NCBI GenBank assembly: GCA_036832975.1 | Contig: DAITQM010000016.1 | Span: forward strand, 4,720 to 68,719 | From: DAITQM01 sp036832975 | GTDB lineage: Bacteria; Pseudomonadota; Gammaproteobacteria; Xanthomonadales; Wenzhouxiangellaceae | DNA length: 64,000 nucleotides | Direction: 5' to 3' | Shown here: positions 25,101 through 33,169 of the stretch, piece after piece | Layout of the letters: the number at the start of each line of letters is the position of its first letter | Position numbering within the stretch: the stretch's first letter is position 1 | Program-made: the position numbers and the translations under genes | Notes under the pieces: generated by a model | Databases searched by the model: none | Told to the model about the DNA's origin: nothing | Seen by the model: only the letters and a program-made list of their open reading frames with translations

Positions 25101-27118
25101 TAACGGCTCAAGGCGCGCAGCAGCGTCACCTGGCGCGGCACCATCTGGGCCTGGACGATCTGCCGGTTGAAGCCGTCGCTTTCCATCGTGCCGTCGACCA
25201 GGTGCTGCAACGCGCGAGTGAACGACGCCTCGACGGTTTCCAGTTCGAGCCGTTGCTCGACCGCCGGTTCCATATCGAAATCCTGAATCCAGACGGTGGT
25301 ATTTGGGCCGAGATCGACTTCGTAGGGCCGCTCGCTGATCATCTTGAGGCCCATGCTCTCGAAAATCGGAAAGATACGGGACAGCGGCTGAGCCTGGTTA
25401 TGCAAAAAGAGCTTGCAGCGCAACATCCGGCGCTGGGCGCCGGTGCGGATCCGCGGCCGGTAGAGGCTGATCGCCAGGCCGCGGTGCGTCAAAAGCTCGG
25501 CGATTTTCATCACGTCGCCGACGGCGACCGACGGGGTCACTTCCCCGCTGTAGGCGACCGGCAGCGCTTTGCCGATTTGTTCGGTCAGCCTAAGCCCCTC
25601 CAATTCGCCGTGCGCCTTGACCAGCAGGGCACGCAGCTCGTCGAGCCACGAGCGAACCGCCAGCACGATGCGTTTTTCGATTTCGTCGCGATCGAACGAA
25701 AATGCACCGCGCTCGCGGCTGCGGATGATCACGTGCAGGCGCGCCAGGTTCGATTCCGAGACCTGGACCGTGAAATCGATCTGCTCGCCGCGCAAGGCGC
25801 GTTTCAAAATCGCCTGGATGCGCTCGCGGGTCTCGGTGTTGAAACGGTCGCGCGGGATGTACACCATGCAGGAATAAAAACGGCCGTAGCGCTCACGGCG
25901 GACGAACAGCCGGGTTTGCGGCCGTTCCTGCAAATCGAGGACACCCATCGCCAGTTCGAAAAGCTCATCGGAGGTGCTTTGGAATAATTCGTCGCGCGGC
26001 AGAGTTTCGAGGATGTGTTGCAACGCCTTGCTTTCGTGGCTGCGCGGCCGAAGACCGGAACGTTCCAGAACTTCGACCGCTTTCTGCCGGATCAGCGGCG
26101 TTTCGCGGACGCGACGGTGGTAAGCGCCGGAGGTAAAGAGGCCTAAAATACGGTATTCGCCGATGACCTTGCCCGATTGGTCATAACGCAGCACACCGAT
26201 GTAATCCATATAACCGGTGCGGTGCACCGTCGAACGGGCGTTGGTCTTGGTGATGATGATTGGGTGATGGCGGTGTTCGACGTCGCGCGCCGCGGACGAC
26301 AGGCTGGCCAGTTTGCGCGGCCGATGGTCGGGGCTGATGCGGCGCAGGATGCCGAGGCCCGAGCCCTCGACAATCCGCATCTCGCGCTCGCCGCCCACTT
26401 CCTCGACGACATATTCGCGAAAACCGAGAAAGGTGAAATGATCGCCGGCCAGCCAGTCGATGAAGGCCGCGGCTTCGGCGCAGATTTCGGCGCCGATGCA
26501 CGAGGCGATCGCCGGCAGGCGGGCGGCGATCGCCGCGGCTTGATCGCGCATCGCCGCCCAATCCTCGACGGCGAGCGCGACATCGGAGAAGGATTTACGC
26601 AGGCGCTGTTCGAGGTGGGCGAAACCAGCGCCGCCGACTTGGCGGTCGATCTCGAAATAAATCAACGATTCGCTCTGCCCGGTGACGTCATCGGCCGGCA
26701 CCAGGCTATGCAGCACGCCCGCCGCGTCGCGCTGGGCGTTGATCACCGGGTGGATGATCAGGTGCACCGCAACCCCCGCCTCGGCCAGCACCATGGTCGC
26801 CGAATCGACCAGAAACGGCATATCGTCGTTGACGATCTGGATAATGGTGTGCGGCGATTCCCAGCCGTCGCGCTGGGCTTCGGGATTGAAGACGCGGAGC
26901 ACCACCTCGCCGGCCCGCCGGCGGGCCGCAAGACGGGCCATCGAGTGGACGAGTTGGGCCATTTCCGGCGCCGGGCGCGACGCCAACTCGGCGCTCGGCA
27001 CGCGCTTGAGGAACGCGGCAGTGAAGCCCGGGGGCACCGCCCCGGCATCGGGCAAGGCGGCAACAGCGGTTTCGATCGTTTGTATCAGAGCGCGGCGATC
27101 GGGCTGATCAGCGGGCAT
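22187..27118 (-). CDS. NAD-specific glutamate dehydrogenase, 180-kDa type
   Basis: Oxidative deamination of L-glutamate to 2-oxoglutarate with NAD. The 1643-residue length and layout fit the large bacterial GDH class: a long N-terminal region with ACT-like segments, a central catalytic domain (MKAQNVKNTLIVPVGAKGGFVVK; GGLRWSDRREDFRTEVLGL), a Rossmann part (TVVGIGDMSGDVFGNGML), and an approximately 500-residue C-terminal helical domain. Frame is intact throughout. It is directly followed by nadK with a 4-bp overlap. Confidence 0.96.
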   Translation of the reverse strand: MPADQPDRRALIQTIETAVAALPDAGAVPPGFTAAFLKRVPSAELASRPAPEMAQLVHSMARLAARRRAGEVVLRVFNPEAQRDGWESPHTIIQIVNDDMPFLVDSATMVLAEAGVAVHLIIHPVINAQRDAAGVLHSLVPADDVTGQSESLIYFEIDRQVGGAGFAHLEQRLRKSFSDVALAVEDWAAMRDQAAAIAARLPAIASCIGAEICAEAAAFIDWLAGDHFTFLGFREYVVEEVGGEREMRIVEGSGLGILRRISPDHRPRKLASLSSAARDVEHRHHPIIITKTNARSTVHRTGYMDYIGVLRYDQSGKVIGEYRILGLFTSGAYHRRVRETPLIRQKAVEVLERSGLRPRSHESKALQHILETLPRDELFQSTSDELFELAMGVLDLQERPQTRLFVRRERYGRFYSCMVYIPRDRFNTETRERIQAILKRALRGEQIDFTVQVSESNLARLHVIIRSRERGAFSFDRDEIEKRIVLAVRSWLDELRALLVKAHGELEGLRLTEQIGKALPVAYSGEVTPSVAVGDVMKIAELLTHRGLAISLYRPRIRTGAQRRMLRCKLFLHNQAQPLSRIFPIFESMGLKMISERPYEVDLGPNTTVWIQDFDMEPAVEQRLELETVEASFTRALQHLVDGTMESDGFNRQIVQAQMVPRQVTLLRALSRYLLQTGMPFSQTYMEEVISRYPLLARLLVALFENHFAPSGSGGKARRELKHALRWLLSGEGESPFTDSVRRVIAERGAERAVRIDALRRAIESGLEAISSQDDDRILRGFYELIEAALRTNYFQPPDPEFGEYLCFKFDSSKVPELPKPRPYRETWVYSPRVEGVHLRAGPVARGGLRWSDRREDFRTEVLGLMKAQNVKNTLIVPVGAKGGFVVKRPPAGDRQALYDEVVYCYRTFITALLALADNRVGKRIQPPPGLVRRDGDDPYLVVAADKGTATFSDIANRIALDKGFWLGDAFASGGSNGYDHKAMAITAKGAWECVKRHFRELGRDIQKEPFTVVGIGDMSGDVFGNGMLLSPHIRLMGAFNHQHIFIDPDPDCARSLEERERLFKLPRSSWDDYDRARLSPGGGIWRRDAKSIELTPEVRAWLSLQAQRVTPQELIRALLRAPVDLLWNGGIGTYVKAGSESHADVGDRTNNAVRINASELRCKVIGEGGNLGLTQLARIEFAARGGRLNTDFIDNSAGVDCSDHEVNIKILFREAGDKIGADERNRMLRDMQDEVERLVLRGNYLQSQSISHMETLANARLGAQMHLIATLERLGLLDRELEFLPSDEQLRERMNRGAALSRPELAVLLSYSKIHVYRELLAGDGPDDPYMVRELVNYFPSALRHGEWREIMLRHPLQREIIATRLTNNIVNRMGASFVLRVQEDTGADIASVIKAYAVAREVFAVRKLWKRIEALDNTVPARVQSEAMLRLWNVLRQAVRWFLNRPGSEPLAIQPLIDRYAPGIAAARRLLREHLPPAHSAVFERDLAHFTSAGFDSELAAELALCPWFIDLLDIVDQSLLAGKPLPQVVTVYYELDRLLGLDWLHREIEELPAHGDWDAHARGHLRNDMQLQHRLLTGQVLNLDSGEDGRRQVALWAEKHSGRLARLSVILDEMRSRPGADFATVTVATRSLAQMVTAGE

Positions 27119-27154
27119 GGCAGGTTTATCGGCAAGTGAAAAAATGACGGGGCG

Positions 27155-28318
27155 TCACCGGATTCCGGTTTCGGCGCGGCCGATGACCAGGCGTTGGATT
27201 TCGCTGGTGCCCTCGTAGATTTCGGTGATTTTAGCATCGCGGAAATAGCGTTCGACCGGCAGTTCGCGACTGTAACCCATGCCGCCGTGGATCTGTACCG
27301 CCTGGTGGGCGATCGCCATCGCCGCCTCCGAGGCATACAGCTTGGCGGTGCTCGCCTCGACGGTGTAGCGCCGGCCGTGGGCCACCGCTTGCTGCTTGGC
27401 CCACGCCGCGCGATAGACGAGCAGCGTCGCGGCGTCGAGCCGGATTTTCATATCGGCGATCTTGGCCTGGGTCATCTGGAAGGCGCCGATCGGCTGGCCG
27501 AAGGCCCGGCGCTCGCGGACATAGGCGACGCTCGCTTCGTAGGCGGCGCGGGCGATCCCGACCGCCTGCGAGGCGATGCCGATGCGCCCGGCATCGAGCA
27601 CGCTCATCGCGATTTTGAAGCCCTCGCCTTCCTTGCCCAGAAGATCGGCCGCCGGGCACTGGTAATCGTCGAACTCCACTTCGCAGGTCGCCGAGGCGCG
27701 GATGCCGAGCTTGGGCTCGGTCTTGCCGCGCTTGAAGCCGGGGCGCTCGCAGTCAATCAAAAAAGCGCTGATACCACGCGCCCCGGCGCCCGGGTCGGTG
27801 GCGGCGAAGAGTACGAGATAGCGGGCGTGCGGCCCCGACGTGATCCACGACTTGCGGCCGTTGATCCGATAATGGCTGCCATCGGCGCTACGTTCGGCGC
27901 GGGTGCGCATGTTGGCGGCGTCCGAACCGGATTGCGGTTCGGTCAGGGCGTAGGCCCCGATCGCCTCACCGCTGGCCACGGCGCGGACGTATTTCCGCTT
28001 CTGTTCCTCGGTGCCGTAGAGCAGGATGCCGTTGCAGAACAGCGAGTTGTTGACCGACATGATCGTGCCGTGCGCGGCGTCGGCCGCCGAGATCTCGATC
28101 ATCGCCAAAACGTAGGCCAAAGGATCGAGGCCGGAGCCGCCGTATTCAGCCGGCACTTCGATGCCCATCAGGCCGAGTTCGCCCATCTGCCGGATATTGT
28201 CGAGCGGGAACGCCCCTTTGGCGTCGAACTCGGCGGCGGCCGGCAGGATCTTGTCGCGGGCGAAATCGCGCGCCGCGGCCTGGATCATTTCTTGTTCGGG
28301 GGTAAAAGAAAAATTCAT
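27155..28318 (-). CDS. Acyl-CoA dehydrogenase (short-chain type)
   Basis: FAD enzyme that introduces a trans-2 double bond in acyl-CoA. The start MNFSFTPEQEMIQ at 28318 is the usual family start (an ATG 12 bp upstream is less likely). Motifs: YALTEPQSGSDAANMRT, KSWITSGPHA, QIHGGMGYSRELPVERYFRD, and ITEIYEGTSEIQRL with the catalytic Glu of YEGT. The 387-residue length and Glu position fit short/branched-chain acyl-CoA dehydrogenases. It is not next to other beta-oxidation genes. Confidence 0.94.
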   Translation of the reverse strand: MNFSFTPEQEMIQAAARDFARDKILPAAAEFDAKGAFPLDNIRQMGELGLMGIEVPAEYGGSGLDPLAYVLAMIEISAADAAHGTIMSVNNSLFCNGILLYGTEEQKRKYVRAVASGEAIGAYALTEPQSGSDAANMRTRAERSADGSHYRINGRKSWITSGPHARYLVLFAATDPGAGARGISAFLIDCERPGFKRGKTEPKLGIRASATCEVEFDDYQCPAADLLGKEGEGFKIAMSVLDAGRIGIASQAVGIARAAYEASVAYVRERRAFGQPIGAFQMTQAKIADMKIRLDAATLLVYRAAWAKQQAVAHGRRYTVEASTAKLYASEAAMAIAHQAVQIHGGMGYSRELPVERYFRDAKITEIYEGTSEIQRLVIGRAETGIR

Positions 28319-28385
28319 GATGCCCGTCATTATACCGCCCGGCAGTGCCGGGCGGCCGGAATGACAGCGCGGAGCGGCGCGGCGG

Positions 28386-29036
28386 TCAGGATCTTTTTTT
28401 CATCCTGAGATGGACGCCTTTCTGGTACGCCTGGGCCGCGGCGAGCAACACCTCGGGCGGCAAGCGCACAGTGTAGTCCGGGTTGGTGTATTGAAACTGG
28501 ATCACCCCGTCGGTGCCGATCAGAAAGGTCGACGGCGCGGGCAGGCCGTGGTGCGTTTCACCGGAGGCGGCGGCCAGATCGAGGCCGTAGGCTTGGTAAC
28601 GATCGAATGTCTCGTCATCGACCCGGAACGCGATGCCAAAGGCTTGGGCGGCGGCGAGCGGCGCATCGGAATAAAGCTGGTAATCGACTGGCTGTTTCAG
28701 ACTGTCGTAGAGGATTTCCGGGCGGTCGGCGCTGATGAACCAGACAGCGAAGCCCATTTCCTGCAATTGATCTTCGGCATTGCGCAGTTCGGCGAGCTGC
28801 AGGTTGCAATACGGGCACCAGCCGCCGCGATAGAACGTCAACACCACCGGCTTTTCGAATTGGGCCGGGTCGATCGTCACCACTTCGCCCTTGACGTCGC
28901 GCACGGTAAAGGACGGCGCCTTCATCCCCGGCAACAACGGCCGGACGTCCTCGGCCCGCGGATACAACTCGCCGCCGTGGGCAGCGGAAGCGGCCAGCAC
29001 CAGCGCCGCCGCAATCGAACCTGTTCGCTCAAACAT
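28386..29036 (-). CDS. Secreted peroxiredoxin-like protein
   Basis: A 216-residue redoxin-fold protein with an N-terminal signal (SIAAALVLAASAAHGGELY) and FYRGGWCPYCNLQL holding Cys at about 74 and 77. The GGWCPYC motif with following Rossmann-like strands is that of the AhpC/TSA-like redoxin group, and export suggests peroxide or thiol handling in the periplasm. The motif is CxxC rather than the single peroxidatic Cys of classical peroxiredoxins, so a thioredoxin-like activity is also possible. Confidence 0.88.
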   Translation of the reverse strand: MFERTGSIAAALVLAASAAHGGELYPRAEDVRPLLPGMKAPSFTVRDVKGEVVTIDPAQFEKPVVLTFYRGGWCPYCNLQLAELRNAEDQLQEMGFAVWFISADRPEILYDSLKQPVDYQLYSDAPLAAAQAFGIAFRVDDETFDRYQAYGLDLAAASGETHHGLPAPSTFLIGTDGVIQFQYTNPDYTVRLPPEVLLAAAQAYQKGVHLRMKKRS

Positions 29037-29124
29037 GATGCCTCCTGTCGGATCAATACCTGAAAGTCGCTCCTCGTCCTTCGTTCTTAGTCCTTCGTCC
29101 TTCGTGCCCGTTCCCTTTTCAGCA

Positions 29125-29180
29125 TTCCCGCCTGCCTGTGCCGGCCCGGCGGACAGGCGGACGCGGGAATCCGGGCTCCC
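29125..29180. repeat. GC-rich inverted repeat downstream of the DAHP synthase gene
   Basis: ATTCCCGC near 29125 pairs with GCGGGAAT near 29163, and the inner arms GCCTGCCTGT and ACAGGCGG also pair. The approximately 200-bp gap 29037-29236 also holds several GTCCTTCGT repeats near 29080-29105. A terminator-like role for the gene ending at 29237 is possible; no T-tract follows closely. Confidence 0.5.
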
Positions 29181-29236
29181 ACCCGCTCACGCGGGCGCAT
29201 CCGGAACGACAGGAGGCGCGGCCCGTTGCGGGTTCC

Positions 29237-30598
29237 TCACGTCTCGTGCCGGTGGTGGCGGACGATCAGCATCGCCAATTCGAGCGCCTGCTCGTAGTTT
29301 AATCGGGGATCCACAGTGGACTTGTATGAGCGGTTCAAATCTTCGTCGCCCAAGGCGCGCGCCCCGCCGGTGCACTCGGTGACGTTCTCGCCAGTCAGTT
29401 CCAGGTGCACGCCGCCGAGCCGGCTGCCGTGCGCCAGGTGCAGGTCGAACGCCTGGCGCAGTTCGTCGAGAATGTTGTCGAAGCGCCGGGTCTTGATGCC
29501 GTTGGCCGTCGTTTCGGTGTTGCCGTGCATCGGATCGCTGAGCCAGAGCACCGGCGTTTTCGCCTCGCGCACGGCGCGGATCAGCGGCGGCAGAGCCTCG
29601 GCGATGCGCCCGGCGCCGAGGCGATGGATCAGCGTCAGGCGCCCGGGATCGCGCGTCGGGTTTAGGATCTCGAGCAGCGACTTGAGGTGCTCCGGCGTCA
29701 TTCCCGGGCCGACTTTGATGCCGATCGGATTGCGTACGCCGCGCAGATATTCGACATGGGCGCCGTCCGGATCGGCAGTCCGCATGCCGATCCACGGAAA
29801 ATGCGTCGCCAGGTTGTAATGGCCCCACTGCCGCGGCACGCTGCGCGTCAGGGCCTGCTCGTAGTGCAGGTGCAACGCTTCGTGCGAGGTGTAAAAGTCC
29901 ACCCTTTTCAGATTGCCGGCCTGCTGGCCGCTCAAGGTCTCCAAAAAACGCAGCGAGCGGCCGATGTCGTGCGCGATGCGCTGATAGGCGGCGGCCAGCG
30001 GTGAATGTTCGACCCAGCCGAGATCCCAATACTCGGGGTGGTGCAAATCGGCAAACCCGCTGTCGCCCAGCGAGCGGACAAAATTCATCGTCATCGCCGA
30101 CCGCGCGTGGGCGCGCAGCAGACGGCGCGGTTCGGGGACACGGGCTGCGGCGCTGAATTCGGCGCCGTTGACCAGATCGCCGCGGTAGCTCGGCAGCGTC
30201 ACGTCGCCGCGCGTTTCGCTGTCGGACGAACGCGGTTTGGCGTACTGGCCGGCGAAACGGCCGATCCGGACCACCGGCATTCCCAGGCCGTGGACCAGGA
30301 TCAGGCTCATCTGCAACAGCACCTTGAGGCGATTGGTGATGACCGTCGCCTCGCATTCGGCAAAGCTCTCGGCGCAGTCGCCGCCTTGCAGCACAAACCG
30401 CTCGCCGCGGCCCGCGGCCGCCAACTCGCCGCGCAGCGCGTTGATCTCCCACGAAGTGACGAGCGGCGGCAGGCAGGCGAGCTGGCCGAGCACCGCTTCG
30501 AGAGCAGCCGGATCGGGATAGGTCGCCTGCTGGGCGGCAGGTTTCCGCCGCCAACTGGCGGGGGTCCAATCATGCGGTGTCGGAACGGGATCTAACAT
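29237..30598 (-). CDS. Class II 3-deoxy-7-phosphoheptulonate (DAHP) synthase
   Basis: First step of the shikimate pathway: condenses phosphoenolpyruvate with erythrose 4-phosphate. The 453-residue product is of the plant-like class II type: WTPASWRRKPAAQQATYPD at the start, RFVLQGGDCAESF with the metal-binding Cys, RIGRFAGQYAKPRS, KRVDFYTSHEALHL, NPIGIKVGPGM, and WLSDPMHGNTE. Class I enzymes lack these. It is followed by the hairpin repeat at 29125 and preceded by dsbB. Confidence 0.96.
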   Translation of the reverse strand: MLDPVPTPHDWTPASWRRKPAAQQATYPDPAALEAVLGQLACLPPLVTSWEINALRGELAAAGRGERFVLQGGDCAESFAECEATVITNRLKVLLQMSLILVHGLGMPVVRIGRFAGQYAKPRSSDSETRGDVTLPSYRGDLVNGAEFSAAARVPEPRRLLRAHARSAMTMNFVRSLGDSGFADLHHPEYWDLGWVEHSPLAAAYQRIAHDIGRSLRFLETLSGQQAGNLKRVDFYTSHEALHLHYEQALTRSVPRQWGHYNLATHFPWIGMRTADPDGAHVEYLRGVRNPIGIKVGPGMTPEHLKSLLEILNPTRDPGRLTLIHRLGAGRIAEALPPLIRAVREAKTPVLWLSDPMHGNTETTANGIKTRRFDNILDELRQAFDLHLAHGSRLGGVHLELTGENVTECTGGARALGDEDLNRSYKSTVDPRLNYEQALELAMLIVRHHRHET

Positions 30599-30621
30599 TT
30601 CACTTCACACGTTTGCAGAGT

Positions 30622-31143
30622 TCAGACGGCAGGACGGCGGGTCGCGAAGATCGCCGCAGCACCGAGCAGCACATACCAGATCAAGGTCCAACCGGGCATG
30701 CTGAGGCCGAGGAATTGCCAATCCACGGTGGCGCATTCGCCCGAGCCGGCAAAGACGATTTTAAGCGCCTCGGCCAAAGGAAATTGGTCGAGCAGGTATT
30801 CGATGCCCGGGCCGCAGGCCGGTACCTGATCGGCGGGCAGGCTTTGCAGCCACAGATGGCGAACCGCCACCACGGCTCCGGCGAGCGTCGCCAGCAAGAC
30901 CCCGGCGGCATAAACATAACGCCCGGTGCGGCGCGGGCCGTGCACCGCGGCAGCGAGCGCGATCAGACCGGCGGCGACAAACGCCAGGCGTTGAAAAACA
31001 CAGAGCGGACACGGGTCGATGCCGATCACGTGCTGTTGCCACAGCGCGAAACCGATGAGGCCGGCAACGGCCAGCGCGATCAAGCCGTTGACGGCCCGGT
31101 TCGACAGCCGTAAAACACCCGCCGCGTGATCGAGTCCACTCAT
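30622..31143 (-). CDS. dsbB: Disulfide bond formation protein B
   Basis: Inner-membrane quinone oxidoreductase that reoxidises DsbA. Four membrane helices are visible, with the quinone-linked pair PCPLC (Cys45, Cys48, counted from the Met at 31143) and the second periplasmic pair in VPACGPGIEYLL and GSGECA. A frame start 12 bp upstream exists (MQYK); I prefer the internal ATG because the family begins near the first helix. It is 43 bp from the divergent hutU. Confidence 0.93.
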   Translation of the reverse strand: MSGLDHAAGVLRLSNRAVNGLIALAVAGLIGFALWQQHVIGIDPCPLCVFQRLAFVAAGLIALAAAVHGPRRTGRYVYAAGVLLATLAGAVVAVRHLWLQSLPADQVPACGPGIEYLLDQFPLAEALKIVFAGSGECATVDWQFLGLSMPGWTLIWYVLLGAAAIFATRRPAV

Positions 31144-31186
31144 TTTATACTGCACTTTCCGCTTCGAGGAACGCTAGTGTACTAAC

Positions 31187-32887
31187 ATGAACCAAGCCGC
31201 GCCGCGAATCAACCCAACATCCGTCAATCCCGAGCCCGCTGGCGCGGCACCGCGCACCGTACGCGCACCGCGCGGCACCCGGCTCACTTGCCGTGGCTGG
31301 CCGCAGGAAGCGGCGCTGCGCATGCTGATGAACAACCTCGACCCGGAGGTCGCCGAGCACCCGGATCAATTGATCGTTTACGGCGGCACCGGCAAGGCGG
31401 CGCGCAACTGGGCCTGTTTCGATGCCATCGTCGCCACCTTGAAACGCCTGGCCGACGATGAAACCCTGCTGATTCAAAGCGGCAAACCGGTCGGCGTGTT
31501 CCGGACGCACGAGGCGGCGCCTAGAGTGTTGATCGCCAACGCCAACCTGGTGCCGCGCTGGGGCACCTGGGACCATTTCCGCGAATTGGAGCGCAAGGGA
31601 TTGACGATGTTCGGCCAGATGACCGCCGGTTCGTGGATCTATATCGGCTCGCAAGGCATCGTCCAGGGTACTTACGAAACCTTCGCGGCGCTTGCCGCGC
31701 GACAGTTCGGCGGCACGCTCCGTGGTCGGCTGGTGGTCACCGCCGGCCTCGGCGGCATGGGCGGCGCGCAGCCGCTGGCGGTGACGATGAACGACGGGCA
31801 TTGCCTGGCCGTCGAGGTCGACGAGAGCCGCATCCGCCGGCGCGTCGAAACCGGCTATTGCGATGAAATGGCCGATGACCTCGATACCGCGTTGCATCGG
31901 ATCGAGACCGCCAACGCGCCGCTGTCGATCGGCCTGCTCGGCAATATCGCCGAGGTCATGCCCGAACTCGTCCGCCGCGGCATCCGGCCGGACGTCATCA
32001 CCGACCAAACCTCGGCGCACGACCTGCGCTGCGGCTACATTCCGCCGGGACTCGATCTGGCGGCCGCGGCTGAACTGCGCGAACGCGATCCGGGCGACTA
32101 CGAAAAGCGCGTGCTCGACGCAATGGTCGTCCACGTCGAAACCATGCTGGCCCTTAAGCGGTCAGGCAGCATCTGCTTCGATTACGGCAACAACCTGCGC
32201 GGCCAGGTCGCCGACCATCGCGGCCTCAAGCAGGCATTCGACATTCCCGGTTTCGTCCCCGAATACATCCGGCCGCTGTTCTGCCGCGGCGCCGGGCCGT
32301 TCCGCTGGGCGGCCCTGTCGGGCGAGCCGGACGACATCGCGGTCACCGACGAAGCGCTGCTTGAATTGTTCCCGGAAAAAACCGCCCTGCACCGCTGGCT
32401 CGGCAAGGCACGCGACAAAATCCACTTCCAGGGTCTGCCGGCCCGCATCTGCTGGCTCGAATACGGCGAGCGCGCCCGCGCCGGGCTGCGCTTCAACGAA
32501 CTGGTCCGCGACGGCCGGCTCCAAGCGCCGATCGTGATCGGCCGCGACCACCTCGACGCCGGCTCGGTCGCTTCGCCGAACCGCGAAACCGAGGCCATGC
32601 GCGACGGCTCCGATGCGATCGCCGACTGGCCGCTGCTCAACGCCCTGCTCAACACGGCCTGCGGCGCCACCTGGGTCTCGATCCACCACGGCGGCGGCGT
32701 CGGCATCGGCTATTCGCAGCACGCCGGCATGGTCGTCGTCGCCGACGGCACCGAGCGCGCGGCCCGCGCCCTCGAACGGGTTCTGACCGCCGATCCGGGT
32801 AGCGGCGTCATGCGCCACGCCGACGCCGGCTACCCCGAAGCGATCGCCATTGCCCAAGCCCGCGGCCTGGATTTGCCGATGTTGTGA
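31187..32887 (+). CDS. hutU: Urocanate hydratase
   Basis: Second step of histidine degradation: urocanate to 4-imidazolone-5-propionate. The 566-residue protein has IVYGGTGKAARNW, QSGKPVGVFRTHEAAPRVLIAN, the NAD-binding TAGLGGMGGAQPLA, DQTSAHDLRCGYIP and the active-site Cys region FDYGNN/YSQHAGMV. Notably the usual neighbours hutH, hutI, hutG and a hutC regulator are all absent here; a hairpin repeat follows 79 bp after the stop. It may be part of a scattered hut pathway. Confidence 0.96.
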   Translation: MNQAAPRINPTSVNPEPAGAAPRTVRAPRGTRLTCRGWPQEAALRMLMNNLDPEVAEHPDQLIVYGGTGKAARNWACFDAIVATLKRLADDETLLIQSGKPVGVFRTHEAAPRVLIANANLVPRWGTWDHFRELERKGLTMFGQMTAGSWIYIGSQGIVQGTYETFAALAARQFGGTLRGRLVVTAGLGGMGGAQPLAVTMNDGHCLAVEVDESRIRRRVETGYCDEMADDLDTALHRIETANAPLSIGLLGNIAEVMPELVRRGIRPDVITDQTSAHDLRCGYIPPGLDLAAAAELRERDPGDYEKRVLDAMVVHVETMLALKRSGSICFDYGNNLRGQVADHRGLKQAFDIPGFVPEYIRPLFCRGAGPFRWAALSGEPDDIAVTDEALLELFPEKTALHRWLGKARDKIHFQGLPARICWLEYGERARAGLRFNELVRDGRLQAPIVIGRDHLDAGSVASPNRETEAMRDGSDAIADWPLLNALLNTACGATWVSIHHGGGVGIGYSQHAGMVVVADGTERAARALERVLTADPGSGVMRHADAGYPEAIAIAQARGLDLPML

Positions 32888-32966
32888 CCCCCTCCAGGAG
32901 CTGGGCGGCGTACCCGGGTTGTTGTCCTGTTTCTCGGTCCTGTTTCTCGGTTGGTCCTGTTCCGTT

Positions 32967-33123
32967 TAACAGGTTGTTGAAAAACGCCATCCTGGCGTTT
33001 TTCAACGTCGCTTGCGAAAGGCGCGACTTTCGCTGCGCTCCCGAAATCAGCCGCTAAGGAGCGCCTGATTTCGCCGGGCCATCCGTGGCCCGGATTAACA
33101 GGCTGTTTTTCAACAGCCTGTTA
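32967..33123. repeat. Dispersed multi-hairpin repeat, full copy (157 bp)
   Basis: Starts TAACAGGTTGTTG and ends CAACAGCCTGTTA. Hairpins in order: GTTGAAAAACGCCA/TGGCGTTTTTCAAC; GCGAAAG/CTTTCGC; CGAAATCAG/CTGATTTCG; CCGGGCCA/TGGCCCGG; CAGGCTGTT/AACAGCCTG. It lies between hutU and the DUF4143 ATPase gene, both on the plus strand. Confidence 0.9.
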
Positions 33124-33169
33124 AAGGGACAATAACCTTGTATTTCATCCAGTTTGTGGACAAAATACT

